Shown one piece after another: positions 9,481 through 18,432 of a DNA stretch of 64,000 bases. The stretch is from NBLH01 sp050296515. GTDB taxonomy: Bacteria > Bacteroidota > Bacteroidia > Bacteroidales > NBLH01. A program made the position numbers and the translations under genes. The notes under the pieces were generated by a model. It searched no databases, was not told the origin of the DNA, and saw only the letters and a list, made by a program, of their open reading frames with translations. Each line of letters begins with the position of its first letter. The stretch's first letter is position 1. The DNA is taken from positions 1-64,000 of the forward strand of contig JBNKRJ010000037.1 of assembly GCA_050296515.1 (NCBI GenBank), read 5' to 3'.

Positions 9481-10377
9481 ATGAGCAATATTGATTTAAA
9501 CCAAGAGCCAAAAAAGAAAGACAAAAAGAAGATGATAGGAGGGCTGATTTTGGGAGCAATACCTTTGCTTTTCATAATCTACCTGGTCTTAGGTCCTCTT
9601 TTACATATCTTAAGCAGGGATTTATCTGCAAAGGAAATGTATGTTATTTCAGAGTGGGTAAATGTAAGAGCAGCAGCCGATGTCAAGTCTTTAAAAATGG
9701 GAAAAGTAGATTACGGAACAAAGCTGCTGGTTTATGAGATTGTTGATAATTGGGCCGAGGTTCTGATAGATGGTCAGAAAGGTTTTGTGTCGAAAGAATT
9801 TATTGCAGACCCGGAAACTTATTATTTCATCGAGGGCCTTTTTGGCGACAAACGTGCATCGAAAAGAGTGCCCGGGACCAAATATCGGCTTGCATTAATG
9901 AGGTATCTAAAGTCAAAAGGATACATCAGCCAGATACCAGAAGATGTTCAACTAGAGCTTTATGGCGAAATAAAAGACAGCGAAGTTTACCAAATTTTTA
10001 CAGAACCTGCAGGATCAAAGTTTAACTCGACTGTTTTTGCTGATTTTGATGGTGATTTTAGAAATGATGCTGCTTATGTTCTAAAGAATCAATTGGACGA
10101 TAAGAACCTTTTGGTAATAATTTCTTTTGATAAAAATGATCCATTAAACATTAGCAAAGTAATCCACGAACAGGAACTTGAGCATTCGTGGTTTTATATT
10201 CGGAGGGCAACAAAAGGGTATCGATATTATTACAATGATGATGAAAAAAAATCAAAAATACCATTGAATGGCATATTAATAGGAAGTAATAGAAACAAAA
10301 ACCTAAATGATCCAGAGTTTTTATTACTTTATAACGGAGAAACATTTGATATGTTTGAACAATCACACAATAAATAA
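9481..10377 (+). CDS. Membrane-anchored bacterial SH3-domain protein
   Basis: The protein has 298 residues. A lysine-rich cytoplasmic N-terminus (KKKDKKK) precedes one transmembrane helix at about 20-45. A bacterial SH3 domain follows at about 52-110 (YVISEWVNVRAAADV, then DNWAEVLIDGQKGFVSKEFI). The C-terminal 180 residues are not recognised; they contain VFADFDGDFRNDAAYVL, resembling a calcium-binding FG-GAP-like DxDxDxxxD loop. SH3b modules outside the membrane often bind peptidoglycan, so a cell-wall sensing or remodelling role is likely, but nothing more specific can be said. comF starts nine bases after its stop, suggesting co-transcription. Confidence 0.7.
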   Translation: MSNIDLNQEPKKKDKKKMIGGLILGAIPLLFIIYLVLGPLLHILSRDLSAKEMYVISEWVNVRAAADVKSLKMGKVDYGTKLLVYEIVDNWAEVLIDGQKGFVSKEFIADPETYYFIEGLFGDKRASKRVPGTKYRLALMRYLKSKGYISQIPEDVQLELYGEIKDSEVYQIFTEPAGSKFNSTVFADFDGDFRNDAAYVLKNQLDDKNLLVIISFDKNDPLNISKVIHEQELEHSWFYIRRATKGYRYYYNDDEKKSKIPLNGILIGSNRNKNLNDPEFLLLYNGETFDMFEQSHNK

Positions 10378-10385
10378 CGAATTGC

Positions 10386-11087
10386 GTGTTTAAGGTTGTT
10401 ACTATCGTAAAAGATTTCCTGAACCTTTTAGTCCCTTCAAAGTGCCTTAGTTGTGGTATCAACTTGATTGATATTGAACATTATGTTTGTAAATCATGTT
10501 TGAATAAAATCCCTAAAACCCGATTTTACGGTACCAGCGAAAGTGTTGTTAGTCAGATGTTTTGGGGTAGGGTGGATCTTGAACATGCTTTTTCTATTTT
10601 TTATTTCCATAAAGGGTCAACGCTACAAAAGCTGATACATGAGGTGAAATATAAGGGAGCGAAAGAACTCGCTTTTGAGCTCGGTAAGGAAATGGCTTAC
10701 GATTTAATTGGTTCTGACTTTAATAAAAGCATAGATCTAATCATTCCTGTGCCTCTTCATCTATTAAAAGAGAAAAAAAGAGGATATAATCAAAGTGATT
10801 GGCTTGCAATGGGTTTTGCAGAAGTTCTGAGTAAGCCATATTCAAAAACTACCTTAAAACGCATTTTTTACACTTCAACCCAGACAAAGAAAACAAGAGT
10901 ACAGCGCTGGGAAAATGTTAAAGACGCATTTGAAGTGGCTGATATAACTTCAATTGAAAATAAACATGTGGTAATTATTGATGACGTATTGACTACGGGT
11001 GCAACATTGGAAGCCTGTGCTGCAAAACTTTTAAACTGCAGCGGTACAAAAGTTAGCGTTGTAACATTAGCATATGCTAGTGATTAG
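10386..11087 (+). CDS. comF: ComF-family phosphoribosyltransferase-like protein
   Basis: The 233-residue protein matches ComF, needed for uptake or processing of DNA in transformation and also linked to replication restart. Its N-terminal zinc motif is C20-x2-C23 and C35-x2-C38 (KCLSCG and CKSC). The phosphoribosyltransferase fold ends in the PRPP-binding loop VVIIDDVLTTGATLEA at about 195-210, and PVPLHLLKEKKRGYNQS is the second family block. Translation starts at GTG 10386, nine bases after the SH3 gene. Its last four bases overlap the convergent biotinyl-protein gene. Confidence 0.9.
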   Translation: MFKVVTIVKDFLNLLVPSKCLSCGINLIDIEHYVCKSCLNKIPKTRFYGTSESVVSQMFWGRVDLEHAFSIFYFHKGSTLQKLIHEVKYKGAKELAFELGKEMAYDLIGSDFNKSIDLIIPVPLHLLKEKKRGYNQSDWLAMGFAEVLSKPYSKTTLKRIFYTSTQTKKTRVQRWENVKDAFEVADITSIENKHVVIIDDVLTTGATLEACAAKLLNCSGTKVSVVTLAYASD

Positions 11088-11605
11088 TCTTTGTCATTTT
11101 CAAAACTAATCAAAAGTTGATTTTTATCTACAGTATCGCCCTTTGAACAATACACATCTTTAACAATTGAATCCGATTCTGCTTTAAGATTGTTCTCCAT
11201 TTTCATTGCTTCTAATACAATAAGGGTGTCTCCCCTGGTAATTTTCTTTCCCTTTTCAATATTTACTGATAAAACCATTCCTGGCATTGGTGCTCGTAAT
11301 TCATTAGTAACTGATTTCGATTTCGTTTCAATCCCCATTTTTTTCAGCAAAATGTCTAAATCATTCTCTGCCTTTCCCTCATAAATTTGTCCGTTTATTT
11401 TTAGTCGAACTTCTTTGGTCTCATAGTCAATATGCAAAACATCAATACAATATGATTTATCATCTTTAATTATATGATATTGAGAGTCATTTCTTTGTGC
11501 AATGTCTAATTCAAAGTCAATTCCATTAATTACACCTTTATTGACTGAGTCAGATGAATCAAAGTTTACTTCGAAAACATCTCCATTGAGATAAATTTTA
11601 TGCAT
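11084..11605 (-). CDS. Biotin/lipoyl-attachment domain protein (biotin carboxyl carrier type)
   Basis: The protein has 173 residues from ATG 11605 (MHKIYLNGDV); a frame extension to 11647 adds a low-complexity start inside a terminator and is rejected. The C-terminal domain has the biotinylation motif VLEAMKMENN, with K135 as the modified lysine, and the Gly-rich APMPGMV start. The N-terminal half matches carrier subunits of biotin-dependent carboxylases such as propionyl-CoA carboxylase or the oxaloacetate/methylmalonyl-CoA decarboxylase gamma/alpha group. It carries CO2 between active sites. Carboxylase partners are not next to it, so the exact complex is undetermined. Confidence 0.85.
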   Translation of the reverse strand: MHKIYLNGDVFEVNFDSSDSVNKGVINGIDFELDIAQRNDSQYHIIKDDKSYCIDVLHIDYETKEVRLKINGQIYEGKAENDLDILLKKMGIETKSKSVTNELRAPMPGMVLSVNIEKGKKITRGDTLIVLEAMKMENNLKAESDSIVKDVYCSKGDTVDKNQLLISFENDKD

Positions 11606-11636
11606 TGTTGTTGATTTATTGCATAAATATAATAAA

Positions 11637-11664
11637 AAAAACTCCATAAATTTCTATGGAGTTT
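11637..11664 (-). terminator. Intrinsic terminator of DUF2723 gene (minus strand)
   Basis: Eleven-base stem AAAACTCCATA / TATGGAGTTTT with a 6-base loop. Read on the minus strand it is followed by a long T-run. It sits 23 bp after the stop of the minus-strand gene 11687-14755. Confidence 0.8.
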
Positions 11665-11686
11665 TCTTAAAGTCCTTAAAGTAAGT

Positions 11687-14600
11687 TTATTTGCTCTGTT
11701 GAGAGCCCATGTATTTTTGCAATAAAATATCAAATTCAGCAGTAAGCTTTTCGTATAATTTATCCTGTTTATACTCTTCTGTTAATTTTACAAGCTCCTG
11801 CATTACACTCATTCCAACCTTTGTTTCATAAGAAACAGCTCCAGCATAAGAACCTTTTAAGCTAAGATAATAAGTGAGGTTATCTTTGTAGATATCAGCT
11901 AGTTGGTTGATTAGTGCATTTGCTTTCTCTGTTTTGTTTAACTTATAATATGCCTCGGTAATTGGTACCATGAAATAATCATAAGGTAACTTTTCATTTG
12001 GTGTTAATTCAACAATTCGGTCAAGAACTTTTTCTGCTTTGTCATTTTTCCCTTCTTTAATAAGTGCATTAGCTAATCGGTAAAAAACGTCCCTGATTTT
12101 CATGATGGTTAATACCCTGATATTATAATTTTCGATAAGTACATCAGGTTCATTCATTCTACCCCAGGTAAACTTATTCATCAGGTTATCATAAAGAATA
12201 TCTGTATCAATGTAGCCTGCGCTACCATCGGCGTTTGTTGTTCTAAAGGGAACAAGCCGGTATGCAAAACCTTCTAGTTGGAAATAGTTCTGCAAGCCCA
12301 TATAGTTCTCATCACCAACGCTTGATGCAAAATAAACAGGACGATCCCAATTGAAATTAGCAAGTAAATCAAGAACCATCATATCGCTTTTAGTTACGTA
12401 CCGTTTGTCAATCATAAAACCAATTGCTGGCAGAATGCTGTCGATCATTTTGCCCTTTACAATACCCAAATTAACGACTTTTGCAGAATCAACAGGAATG
12501 ACCACCTTTTTTGCAGGAATATAGTCCATTTTTTCACCACCCTGTGTACCCACTTTTGTTCGTTCATCATCTGATGCTACAAATTCCATGACATCTTTTA
12601 ATAAAACAGGGTCTTTGGATCTTTCAATAACCGGAAGAATATCCCGAGTTCCCTGTTCATATTTATCTGAAGTAAATGAAAAAGGAACAGGAGCTGAATC
12701 ATACGCTCTCTTCTTCATCTGATCAATATACCAATCTGTTCCTAAGAGACTTAGGTTTACTACTCTTACGTCAGTTCTGAATCCTTCAACTTCCTGAACA
12801 TACCAAAGAGGGAAGGTGTCATTATCGCCATAAGTAAATAAGATCGCATTGGGGGCACAAGAATTCAGATAGTTTTTTGCTAAATCCCTCGCTGTATATC
12901 TTCCTGAACGATCGTGATCATCCCAGTTTTCTTTTGCCATAATACCAGGAACCAAAATTAATGATAAGCCTGTGGCTATTACCGCAGCGACTGTTGAGGG
13001 AGTAAGTTTTTTTAACCAATCAGCAATTGCTATAACACCCAAGCCAATCCAGATGGCAAAAGCATAAAACGAACCTGCATAGGCATAATCACGTTCGCGA
13101 GGCTGATAAGGTGTTTGATTCAGGTAAATTACAATTGCAATTCCGGTAAAGAAAAATAACAACAATACTACCACAAATTGTTTTGGACGCTTTTGATACA
13201 AATAAATTAATCCAATTATTCCCAAGATTAAAGGAAGCATGTAGTAATTATTTCGAGCTTTATTTGACTTCATGCTTGGCGGAAGTTTATCCTGTGGACC
13301 TAACCTAAGGTTGTCAATAAATGGAATACCACTTAACCAGTTCCCTTTTAAATTATCTCCATGGCCTTGTAAATCATTTTGCCTTCCTGCAAAATTCCAC
13401 ATAAAGTATCTGAGATACATGTGGTTAATCTGGTATCCAAAGAAAAAGGCTAAGTTCTTTAAGAATGATGGTTTTTTCTCTTCGTCTTTAATATTTACCC
13501 AGCTTTTGTAACCACTTATATGACTGTCCTGATGGCTATACATCCTTGGGAAAATAGTACTGTATTCCGAGCTGTATTTATACTCTGGATTGGTCATCGG
13601 GATTTTTTCATATCGTTCATTCTTTTGAACGTAAGTGTATTTTGTTTCCTGGTCTTCAACCGGGGCATTAAAGTATTGTCCGTAAAGTAGTGGCCTGTCG
13701 CCGTACTGCTCTCTGTTCAAATAGGAGAGAAGTGAGAAAACATTATCAGGACGGTTTTCATTCATTGGAGTGTCAGCAATCGCTCGAATTACAATCATAG
13801 TAAATGATGAGTAACCTATTAAAATTACTGTGAATGAAAGGATTAATGTGTTGACTAAAACTTTTTTGTGTTTTGTTGTGTAGATAATTCCCCAAATAAT
13901 TCCACCAAGAATTAAAGCCATGTAAAACATCACTCCGGTATTGTATGATAATCCAAAGCCATTTACGAACATCAATTCAAACCAGGAAGCCGCTTTTACA
14001 ACTCCGGGAATAATTCCATACATAACTGCTCCCAGTATCAAAATTGCAGCAGCCGAAGCTTTATAAATTCCAGCTCTTGTAGTCTTGTATTTTTTGAAAT
14101 AATAAACAAAAACAATGGCAGGTATTGCCAAAAGGTTCAATAAGTGAACACCAATAGACAATCCCATCATGTAAGCAATAAAAATTAACCAGCGATTGGC
14201 ATATTTTTCTTCCGAGATACGCTCCCATTTCAAAATAGCCCAAAAAACAATGGCTGTAAAGAAGGATGACATTGCATAAACTTCACCTTCAACGGCTGAA
14301 AACCAAAAAGTATCTGAGAAAGTATAGGCGAGTGCACCCACTGCACCACTTCCTAAAATAGCAATCAGATCAAAAGTTGTGTAATCAGATTCATTTTTAC
14401 GCACAATCTTTTGGGCAAAATAAGTGATGGACCAAAACAAAAACAAAATGGTGAAAGCACTTGCCAGCGCAGACAGAGAATTCACCATCATGGCAACCTT
14501 TGTGTTATCTCCGCCTGCCAGTAATGAGAAAACTTTTGCTGAAATCATAAACAGCGGAGCACCAGGAGGGTGGCCGACTTCTAATTTGTTAGCAGAAGCA

Positions 14601-14755
14601 ATAAACTCGCCACAGTCCCAAAAGCTTGCAGTGGGTTCAATGGTCATTAAGTAGGTAATGGCTGCAATGATAAATACAAACCAACCTGTTAATGTATTCA
14701 GAGTTCTGTAATTTATTCCTGAAAGTGCTTGTTTTTTGTTGCTTAAATCACTCAT
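11687..14755 (-). CDS. DUF2723 membrane protein (glycosyltransferase family 117-like)
   Basis: This 1022-residue protein belongs to the DUF2723 family, common in Bacteroidota and related to protein O-mannosyltransferase-like GT-C enzymes. The N-terminal signature is TIEPTASFWDCGEFIASANK followed by GHPPGAPLF, where the acidic D/E in the first loop is the likely catalytic site. About a dozen hydrophobic helices fill residues 20-330 and 500-610. The C-terminal 400 residues are soluble and end in TPR-like helices (EGKNDKAEKVLDRIVELTPN). Expected work is transfer of a sugar from a polyprenyl-phosphate donor to exported proteins at the periplasmic face. It is single, with its own terminator at 11637-11664. 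Confidence 0.85.
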   Translation of the reverse strand: MSDLSNKKQALSGINYRTLNTLTGWFVFIIAAITYLMTIEPTASFWDCGEFIASANKLEVGHPPGAPLFMISAKVFSLLAGGDNTKVAMMVNSLSALASAFTILFLFWSITYFAQKIVRKNESDYTTFDLIAILGSGAVGALAYTFSDTFWFSAVEGEVYAMSSFFTAIVFWAILKWERISEEKYANRWLIFIAYMMGLSIGVHLLNLLAIPAIVFVYYFKKYKTTRAGIYKASAAAILILGAVMYGIIPGVVKAASWFELMFVNGFGLSYNTGVMFYMALILGGIIWGIIYTTKHKKVLVNTLILSFTVILIGYSSFTMIVIRAIADTPMNENRPDNVFSLLSYLNREQYGDRPLLYGQYFNAPVEDQETKYTYVQKNERYEKIPMTNPEYKYSSEYSTIFPRMYSHQDSHISGYKSWVNIKDEEKKPSFLKNLAFFFGYQINHMYLRYFMWNFAGRQNDLQGHGDNLKGNWLSGIPFIDNLRLGPQDKLPPSMKSNKARNNYYMLPLILGIIGLIYLYQKRPKQFVVVLLLFFFTGIAIVIYLNQTPYQPRERDYAYAGSFYAFAIWIGLGVIAIADWLKKLTPSTVAAVIATGLSLILVPGIMAKENWDDHDRSGRYTARDLAKNYLNSCAPNAILFTYGDNDTFPLWYVQEVEGFRTDVRVVNLSLLGTDWYIDQMKKRAYDSAPVPFSFTSDKYEQGTRDILPVIERSKDPVLLKDVMEFVASDDERTKVGTQGGEKMDYIPAKKVVIPVDSAKVVNLGIVKGKMIDSILPAIGFMIDKRYVTKSDMMVLDLLANFNWDRPVYFASSVGDENYMGLQNYFQLEGFAYRLVPFRTTNADGSAGYIDTDILYDNLMNKFTWGRMNEPDVLIENYNIRVLTIMKIRDVFYRLANALIKEGKNDKAEKVLDRIVELTPNEKLPYDYFMVPITEAYYKLNKTEKANALINQLADIYKDNLTYYLSLKGSYAGAVSYETKVGMSVMQELVKLTEEYKQDKLYEKLTAEFDILLQKYMGSQQSK

Positions 14756-14984
14756 GGAGCTTTTTGTATCTGATTAATAATGAATGGCAAAAATAAACTT
14801 TTTTTGTGATCTTAGTCTTAAATCGGATATTTTATTAGTTTGAAGATGGGCAAATGAAGCATGATGTTAAGTGCAAGCATTTGATCTTTGTACATCGAGC
14901 TTCTAACTTTTGTCTTTTTAGTTGCAAAAATTGTTGGATCTATGTGGGTTATTAGCAATGGGCTAAAAAAAAATTAAAATAATA

Positions 14985-15014
14985 TTTGGTGCATTAATTT
15001 TTTTTATATTTTTG
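14985..15014 (+). promoter_or_regulatory. Promoter of tRNA-Gln
   Basis: TTTG (14985-14988), 18-bp spacer, TATTTTTG (15007-15014). The tRNA begins 23 bp downstream. Spacing equals that of the ferredoxin promoter. Confidence 0.6.
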
Positions 15015-15036
15015 CAGTCCCGAAAGGGAAAATGAT

Positions 15037-15109
15037 TGTCCCGTGGTGTAACTGGCAACACGTCTGATTTTGGTTCAGAAGAGTCTAGGTTCGAGCCCTA
15101 GCGGGACAA
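15037..15109 (+). tRNA. tRNA-Gln (anticodon TTG)
   Basis: The 73-nt cloverleaf has acceptor stem TGTCCCG / CGGGACA, a D arm with GTGTAACTGGCAAC, anticodon stem TCTGA / TCAGA around loop TTTTGGT (anticodon TTG at 15070-15072), and a T arm CTAGG / CCTAG around TTCGAGC. The CCA end is not encoded. Its position at the border between the housekeeping genes and the accessory lanthipeptide/toxin region is notable, since tRNA genes often mark integration points, but no duplicated 3' end was found. Confidence 0.95.
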
Positions 15110-15133
15110 CGAAAAGTAAAACAATATATATTC

Positions 15134-15166
15134 AAATCGCTGCTAATTATTAATTAGTAGCGATTT
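15134..15166 (+). terminator. Terminator after tRNA-Gln
   Basis: Inverted repeat AAATCGCTGCTAATTA / TAATTAGTAGCGATTT with one G-T mismatch, followed by TTTACTTTT. Confidence 0.7.
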
Positions 15167-15213
15167 TTACTTTTAAGGGGGCGCATGGGAGTCTTTTCTT
15201 TGTTACTATACAT

Positions 15214-15303
15214 AGGCAAAGTGCGCCTTGACTTAGATTTGACCTTGCGATGGCGCAACACTTAATGCTGTTGTTCTTTTAACCTGAAACTATGGCTAAC
15301 GAG
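15214..15303 (+). repeat. Dispersed repeat R, copy 1
   Basis: About 90 bp that aligns with 20859-20945 and, in shorter form, with 19985-20047. Shared blocks include CGCCTT, TTAGATT, TTGTTCTTTTAA versus CAGTTCTTTTAA, and GAAACTATGG versus GAACCTACGG. It lies just past the 3' end of the lanthipeptide genes. It contains no gene. Confidence 0.55.
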
Positions 15304-15316
15304 GGTACCTCTTATT

Positions 15317-16201
15317 TTAAGCAACCTTCCCTTGTCGAGCAATTTCTGAACGATAAAAACGATAAAGCAAGGAATAAATAACCATTTCATTTAATCGCTG
15401 TTTTGATTTAAAAATGCGGTTTAATAGCATATGAATATAACTACCTAAAAGGTTATTTAAGTCCAATTCCAGATCATTATTTTGATGCAAACTAATTATT
15501 TTTGAAACAACTTTTTTTGAAATGGCTGATTTGTTTTCCAAAATATCATAAAATGGTTGATAAAAATCATTCTCTTTCAATAAAAAGGTTCTCATCAAAC
15601 CTCTTTCATCTCTGAACTTCTTATCTAATTGAACCTTCAACTGATTATTCATTCCAAACTCCTGTCCAAATCCATGTTGAAGTCTTTCCATCAAGTTCAA
15701 CTTTTCCTGCTCTGAATATTTAAAGTCTGATAATAAGGAATCTACAGCCATGCAACCAAAATGCCATCGATATTGTTCGCCTTCATCGCCTTCAATTAAA
15801 TTTAACATTTCCAATGTCATATTACTGTCATAGAAAAATAAAGTTTCTGCTTCATTAATTGCATGACTGTCATATCTTTCCAGCTCTCTTGAATAAGTGT
15901 CTGCCTGTAAAGAATTTACCAGATTATTTTCTACAAAGGGCCTGATTGAAGTATTTAGTTTTAAGATAATTGACAACAACGCAGGATTATTTGTCAAATG
16001 AAACCTTACCCTTAGGTGGAAATCAGGATCGGAATACCTGATAAAAAACCACTTGTCGATAATATTCTCATTTAATAATTCTTTTACTAAAGGTTCTATT
16101 ACTTCAATAAGTATTGTATCTGCAGTTTTTACTCCTGTATAGATTTTTACATAAAACCATTCATCTCCTAAAATAAAATCCCTTTGAACCCTATCCATCA
16201 T
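15317..16201 (-). CDS. Thiopeptide-type/LanB C-terminal (SpaB_C) elimination-domain protein
   Basis: This is the separate elimination half of a class I lanthipeptide dehydratase, about 294 residues. In full-length LanB this domain removes glutamate from glutamylated Ser/Thr to give dehydroalanine or dehydrobutyrine. Family features seen are FILGDEWFYVKIYTG at the start, FFIRYSDPDFHLRVRFH in the middle and a C-terminal SYIHMLLNRIF segment. GTG 16204, ATG 16201 and ATG 16198 are all possible starts; the frame begins right at the stop of the larger LanB gene, so coupling is certain. It is the last gene of the three-gene operon. Confidence 0.85.
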   Translation of the reverse strand: MMDRVQRDFILGDEWFYVKIYTGVKTADTILIEVIEPLVKELLNENIIDKWFFIRYSDPDFHLRVRFHLTNNPALLSIILKLNTSIRPFVENNLVNSLQADTYSRELERYDSHAINEAETLFFYDSNMTLEMLNLIEGDEGEQYRWHFGCMAVDSLLSDFKYSEQEKLNLMERLQHGFGQEFGMNNQLKVQLDKKFRDERGLMRTFLLKENDFYQPFYDILENKSAISKKVVSKIISLHQNNDLELDLNNLLGSYIHMLLNRIFKSKQRLNEMVIYSLLYRFYRSEIARQGKVA

Positions 16202-16204
16202 CAC

Positions 16205-18430
16205 CTAATTTTCTTTGTAAAACGAAAAAATGACCTCATTGGTAAATGCTCCTTCTTCATTTCTTACCTCCATATTTTCATCTTTTTCAAAAAATTCTTT
16301 TAAAACAAAACTTTGCCTTTTGCTAACCATCGAAATAAGAGTTTTAACAGATAAAAGATTGCTGAGTTTTATTACCAGCTCATTATCACCGTCTTCCAAC
16401 GCAACCCACTCAGGTATGTTTTGTTTCTTTCGCCAGTCATTAACCACTGTAAGTAACTTTGAATCTTCTTTTATTTTCGCAATATGTTCAAAATCTTTTT
16501 TCTGGATATTCCAGGTTGCTAAAGAAAAAATCAGGTTCTTATAACAAACCCGAGGTAAAAAAGGGTATAAACCAGACAATGGGCCCCAACTAAAGCCAAC
16601 TCCTCGTTTATCATCCTGTGTTTGCATATCGCATAGAAACTGGTAAACTGGCAACGCGTTAAATGAATAGTTATGTGCAGTTGTAAGTCTTGGAACAACT
16701 TCTTTATTTAATCTCTTTGAGCGTAATACAATCCTGTTTTGCTTAACTGAAACATACAAGTCTTCAGGAAGTATTTGATATTCTTTTCCAACAGAAGATT
16801 TTGCTAAATAGGGGATCTCATATTTACGTAATATTGGGCGATGTAGAATATTTCCTGTCCGGGATTCCGGTAAATGAACTATTTCAGCAACAATTTTATC
16901 TTTATAATAATCTTCTTCTCTTTTTATGATTTCATCAACATGGGCATGTATTTTTTTATCAGTGTGGCAGAATCTTCCCAATAAATTTGCAGCGCTTGAA
17001 CCACCTGCAGAAGTCATTATAACTTTAAGCTCTTCATTTATCCTTGCCAATTGAACCATACTGGAAATAGTTGGTGGCAGCATATCCAAATCATCATCCT
17101 GGTTTAGCTCCTTCAAGTCATTGTCAGTTAAATGCACCTCATATTTTCCCTCACTAATTGCATTTATGTACTTTTTCAGTAAAAATGAGTAAATGTTATT
17201 CCATTCCAGCCGGCTTGTTAGACCAGACCTTTGAGGTAACTGAATATTATCAACCAATGGGGAATAGTCTCCTGCTCCTGCGGAATAATCCTGTAAATAG
17301 CCAATCCCTGACTCGGTATCCAATGCCTGGAGCAATGATATTTCAGCATCTTCATACTTTTTATAAAAAGCGTCCCTGAATTTTGTCAAATTGGTTTCAC
17401 CAAGTCTTAACGAAAACTTATTTAGTACTTCTATCCCCTCTTTAATCATTTCAACAACATTGTAGCTGATTGACAAATTATTGCAAGGCTTAACCATGTC
17501 GGATTGAAACAAAAATTTCAACTCATATTTCGTTGCAAGGCCATCTAAATCATTAGCAAATTGAAGATAGTTATTCACCTCTACGCATGGTGGTTGGGTG
17601 TCGATATAAGATAGCTGCTTGTGTTTTTCGAGCAAAAAATGATAAGGATTATTTTCTAGTTGTTTATTCTTTAGAAAATTAAGAATATTTTCTAAAAACC
17701 CATCCCCGGTAACTGATGGTTCAAATTCAGGCACCAGTAACTGACTGTCAATTATCTCATTGATAAATTCAGTTGCTTCTTCAATACTTATTTCATCATC
17801 AACCAAAAGTGCTGCTAATTCATTAAGTGTAGCACCATTTTTAGCCTTTTCAAAAACTGTATGCAGGTATTCCGAATTATCAACTGCTGCAATATGGTGT
17901 ACCCGTTTTGTATTTTGGTAATAGTATTCTGTATAACGTAGCTTATCTCCAAACTGGTAAATACTATTGTTTGGATAAAACCGGGTTTGTTCTCTTATCT
18001 CTTTATTATTTAATAAATCTTGTGCTAATGAACATAGGTAATTCATATCAAGCCTGGTAACCCTTCTGTAATCCTTTATTGCCGGAAGGCTTAAGTTCGT
18101 TTCACTTCCGGTTTCGCCAATAGAATTACCTGCAAATAAGCCAAACGGGGTACACCTAGTTGACATTCGAGCCAAGTATTTATATATTGCCTGGGGCAAA
18201 TTAGTGAGTTCTTTTTCATCTGTTAACTCTCCACTAAGCCATTTCTCAATCTTGGATTGCAGGTTTGGAGAGGCTAAGAAAATAGCTTCTTTGATAACAG
18301 GGTTGTCACAAATAGTTTTTAAGTTGGCATCATCAATGTCTTTCTTTAATAGTTCCTGCAAAAAACCTGATGGATATAAAGGAGTTCGTAAAATAAATTT
18401 ATTGAAACTCTGAAATACATTCTTTTTCAT
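16205..18430 (-). CDS. Lantibiotic dehydratase, glutamylation-domain part (LanB N-terminal)
   Basis: At 741 residues this is the larger half of a split LanB, which uses glutamyl-tRNA to glutamylate Ser/Thr of a precursor peptide. The diagnostic block is YKYLARMSTRCTPFGLFAG at about residues 90-110, and the N-terminus FILRTPLYP is also typical. Later blocks include SAGGSSAANLLGRFCH and LRSKRLNKEVVPRLTTAHN. Full-length LanB proteins are about 1000 residues, so the two adjacent genes together equal one enzyme. It sits two bases after the LanC stop. Since the upstream gene is a cyclase, the operon should make thioether-bridged peptides. Confidence 0.9.
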   Translation of the reverse strand: MKKNVFQSFNKFILRTPLYPSGFLQELLKKDIDDANLKTICDNPVIKEAIFLASPNLQSKIEKWLSGELTDEKELTNLPQAIYKYLARMSTRCTPFGLFAGNSIGETGSETNLSLPAIKDYRRVTRLDMNYLCSLAQDLLNNKEIREQTRFYPNNSIYQFGDKLRYTEYYYQNTKRVHHIAAVDNSEYLHTVFEKAKNGATLNELAALLVDDEISIEEATEFINEIIDSQLLVPEFEPSVTGDGFLENILNFLKNKQLENNPYHFLLEKHKQLSYIDTQPPCVEVNNYLQFANDLDGLATKYELKFLFQSDMVKPCNNLSISYNVVEMIKEGIEVLNKFSLRLGETNLTKFRDAFYKKYEDAEISLLQALDTESGIGYLQDYSAGAGDYSPLVDNIQLPQRSGLTSRLEWNNIYSFLLKKYINAISEGKYEVHLTDNDLKELNQDDDLDMLPPTISSMVQLARINEELKVIMTSAGGSSAANLLGRFCHTDKKIHAHVDEIIKREEDYYKDKIVAEIVHLPESRTGNILHRPILRKYEIPYLAKSSVGKEYQILPEDLYVSVKQNRIVLRSKRLNKEVVPRLTTAHNYSFNALPVYQFLCDMQTQDDKRGVGFSWGPLSGLYPFLPRVCYKNLIFSLATWNIQKKDFEHIAKIKEDSKLLTVVNDWRKKQNIPEWVALEDGDNELVIKLSNLLSVKTLISMVSKRQSFVLKEFFEKDENMEVRNEEGAFTNEVIFSFYKEN

Positions 18431-18432
18431 AG

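Noticed and set aside
15037..15109. tRNA-Gln as attachment site of an integrated element
   Set aside because: No duplicate of the tRNA 3' end was found in the accessory DNA downstream.
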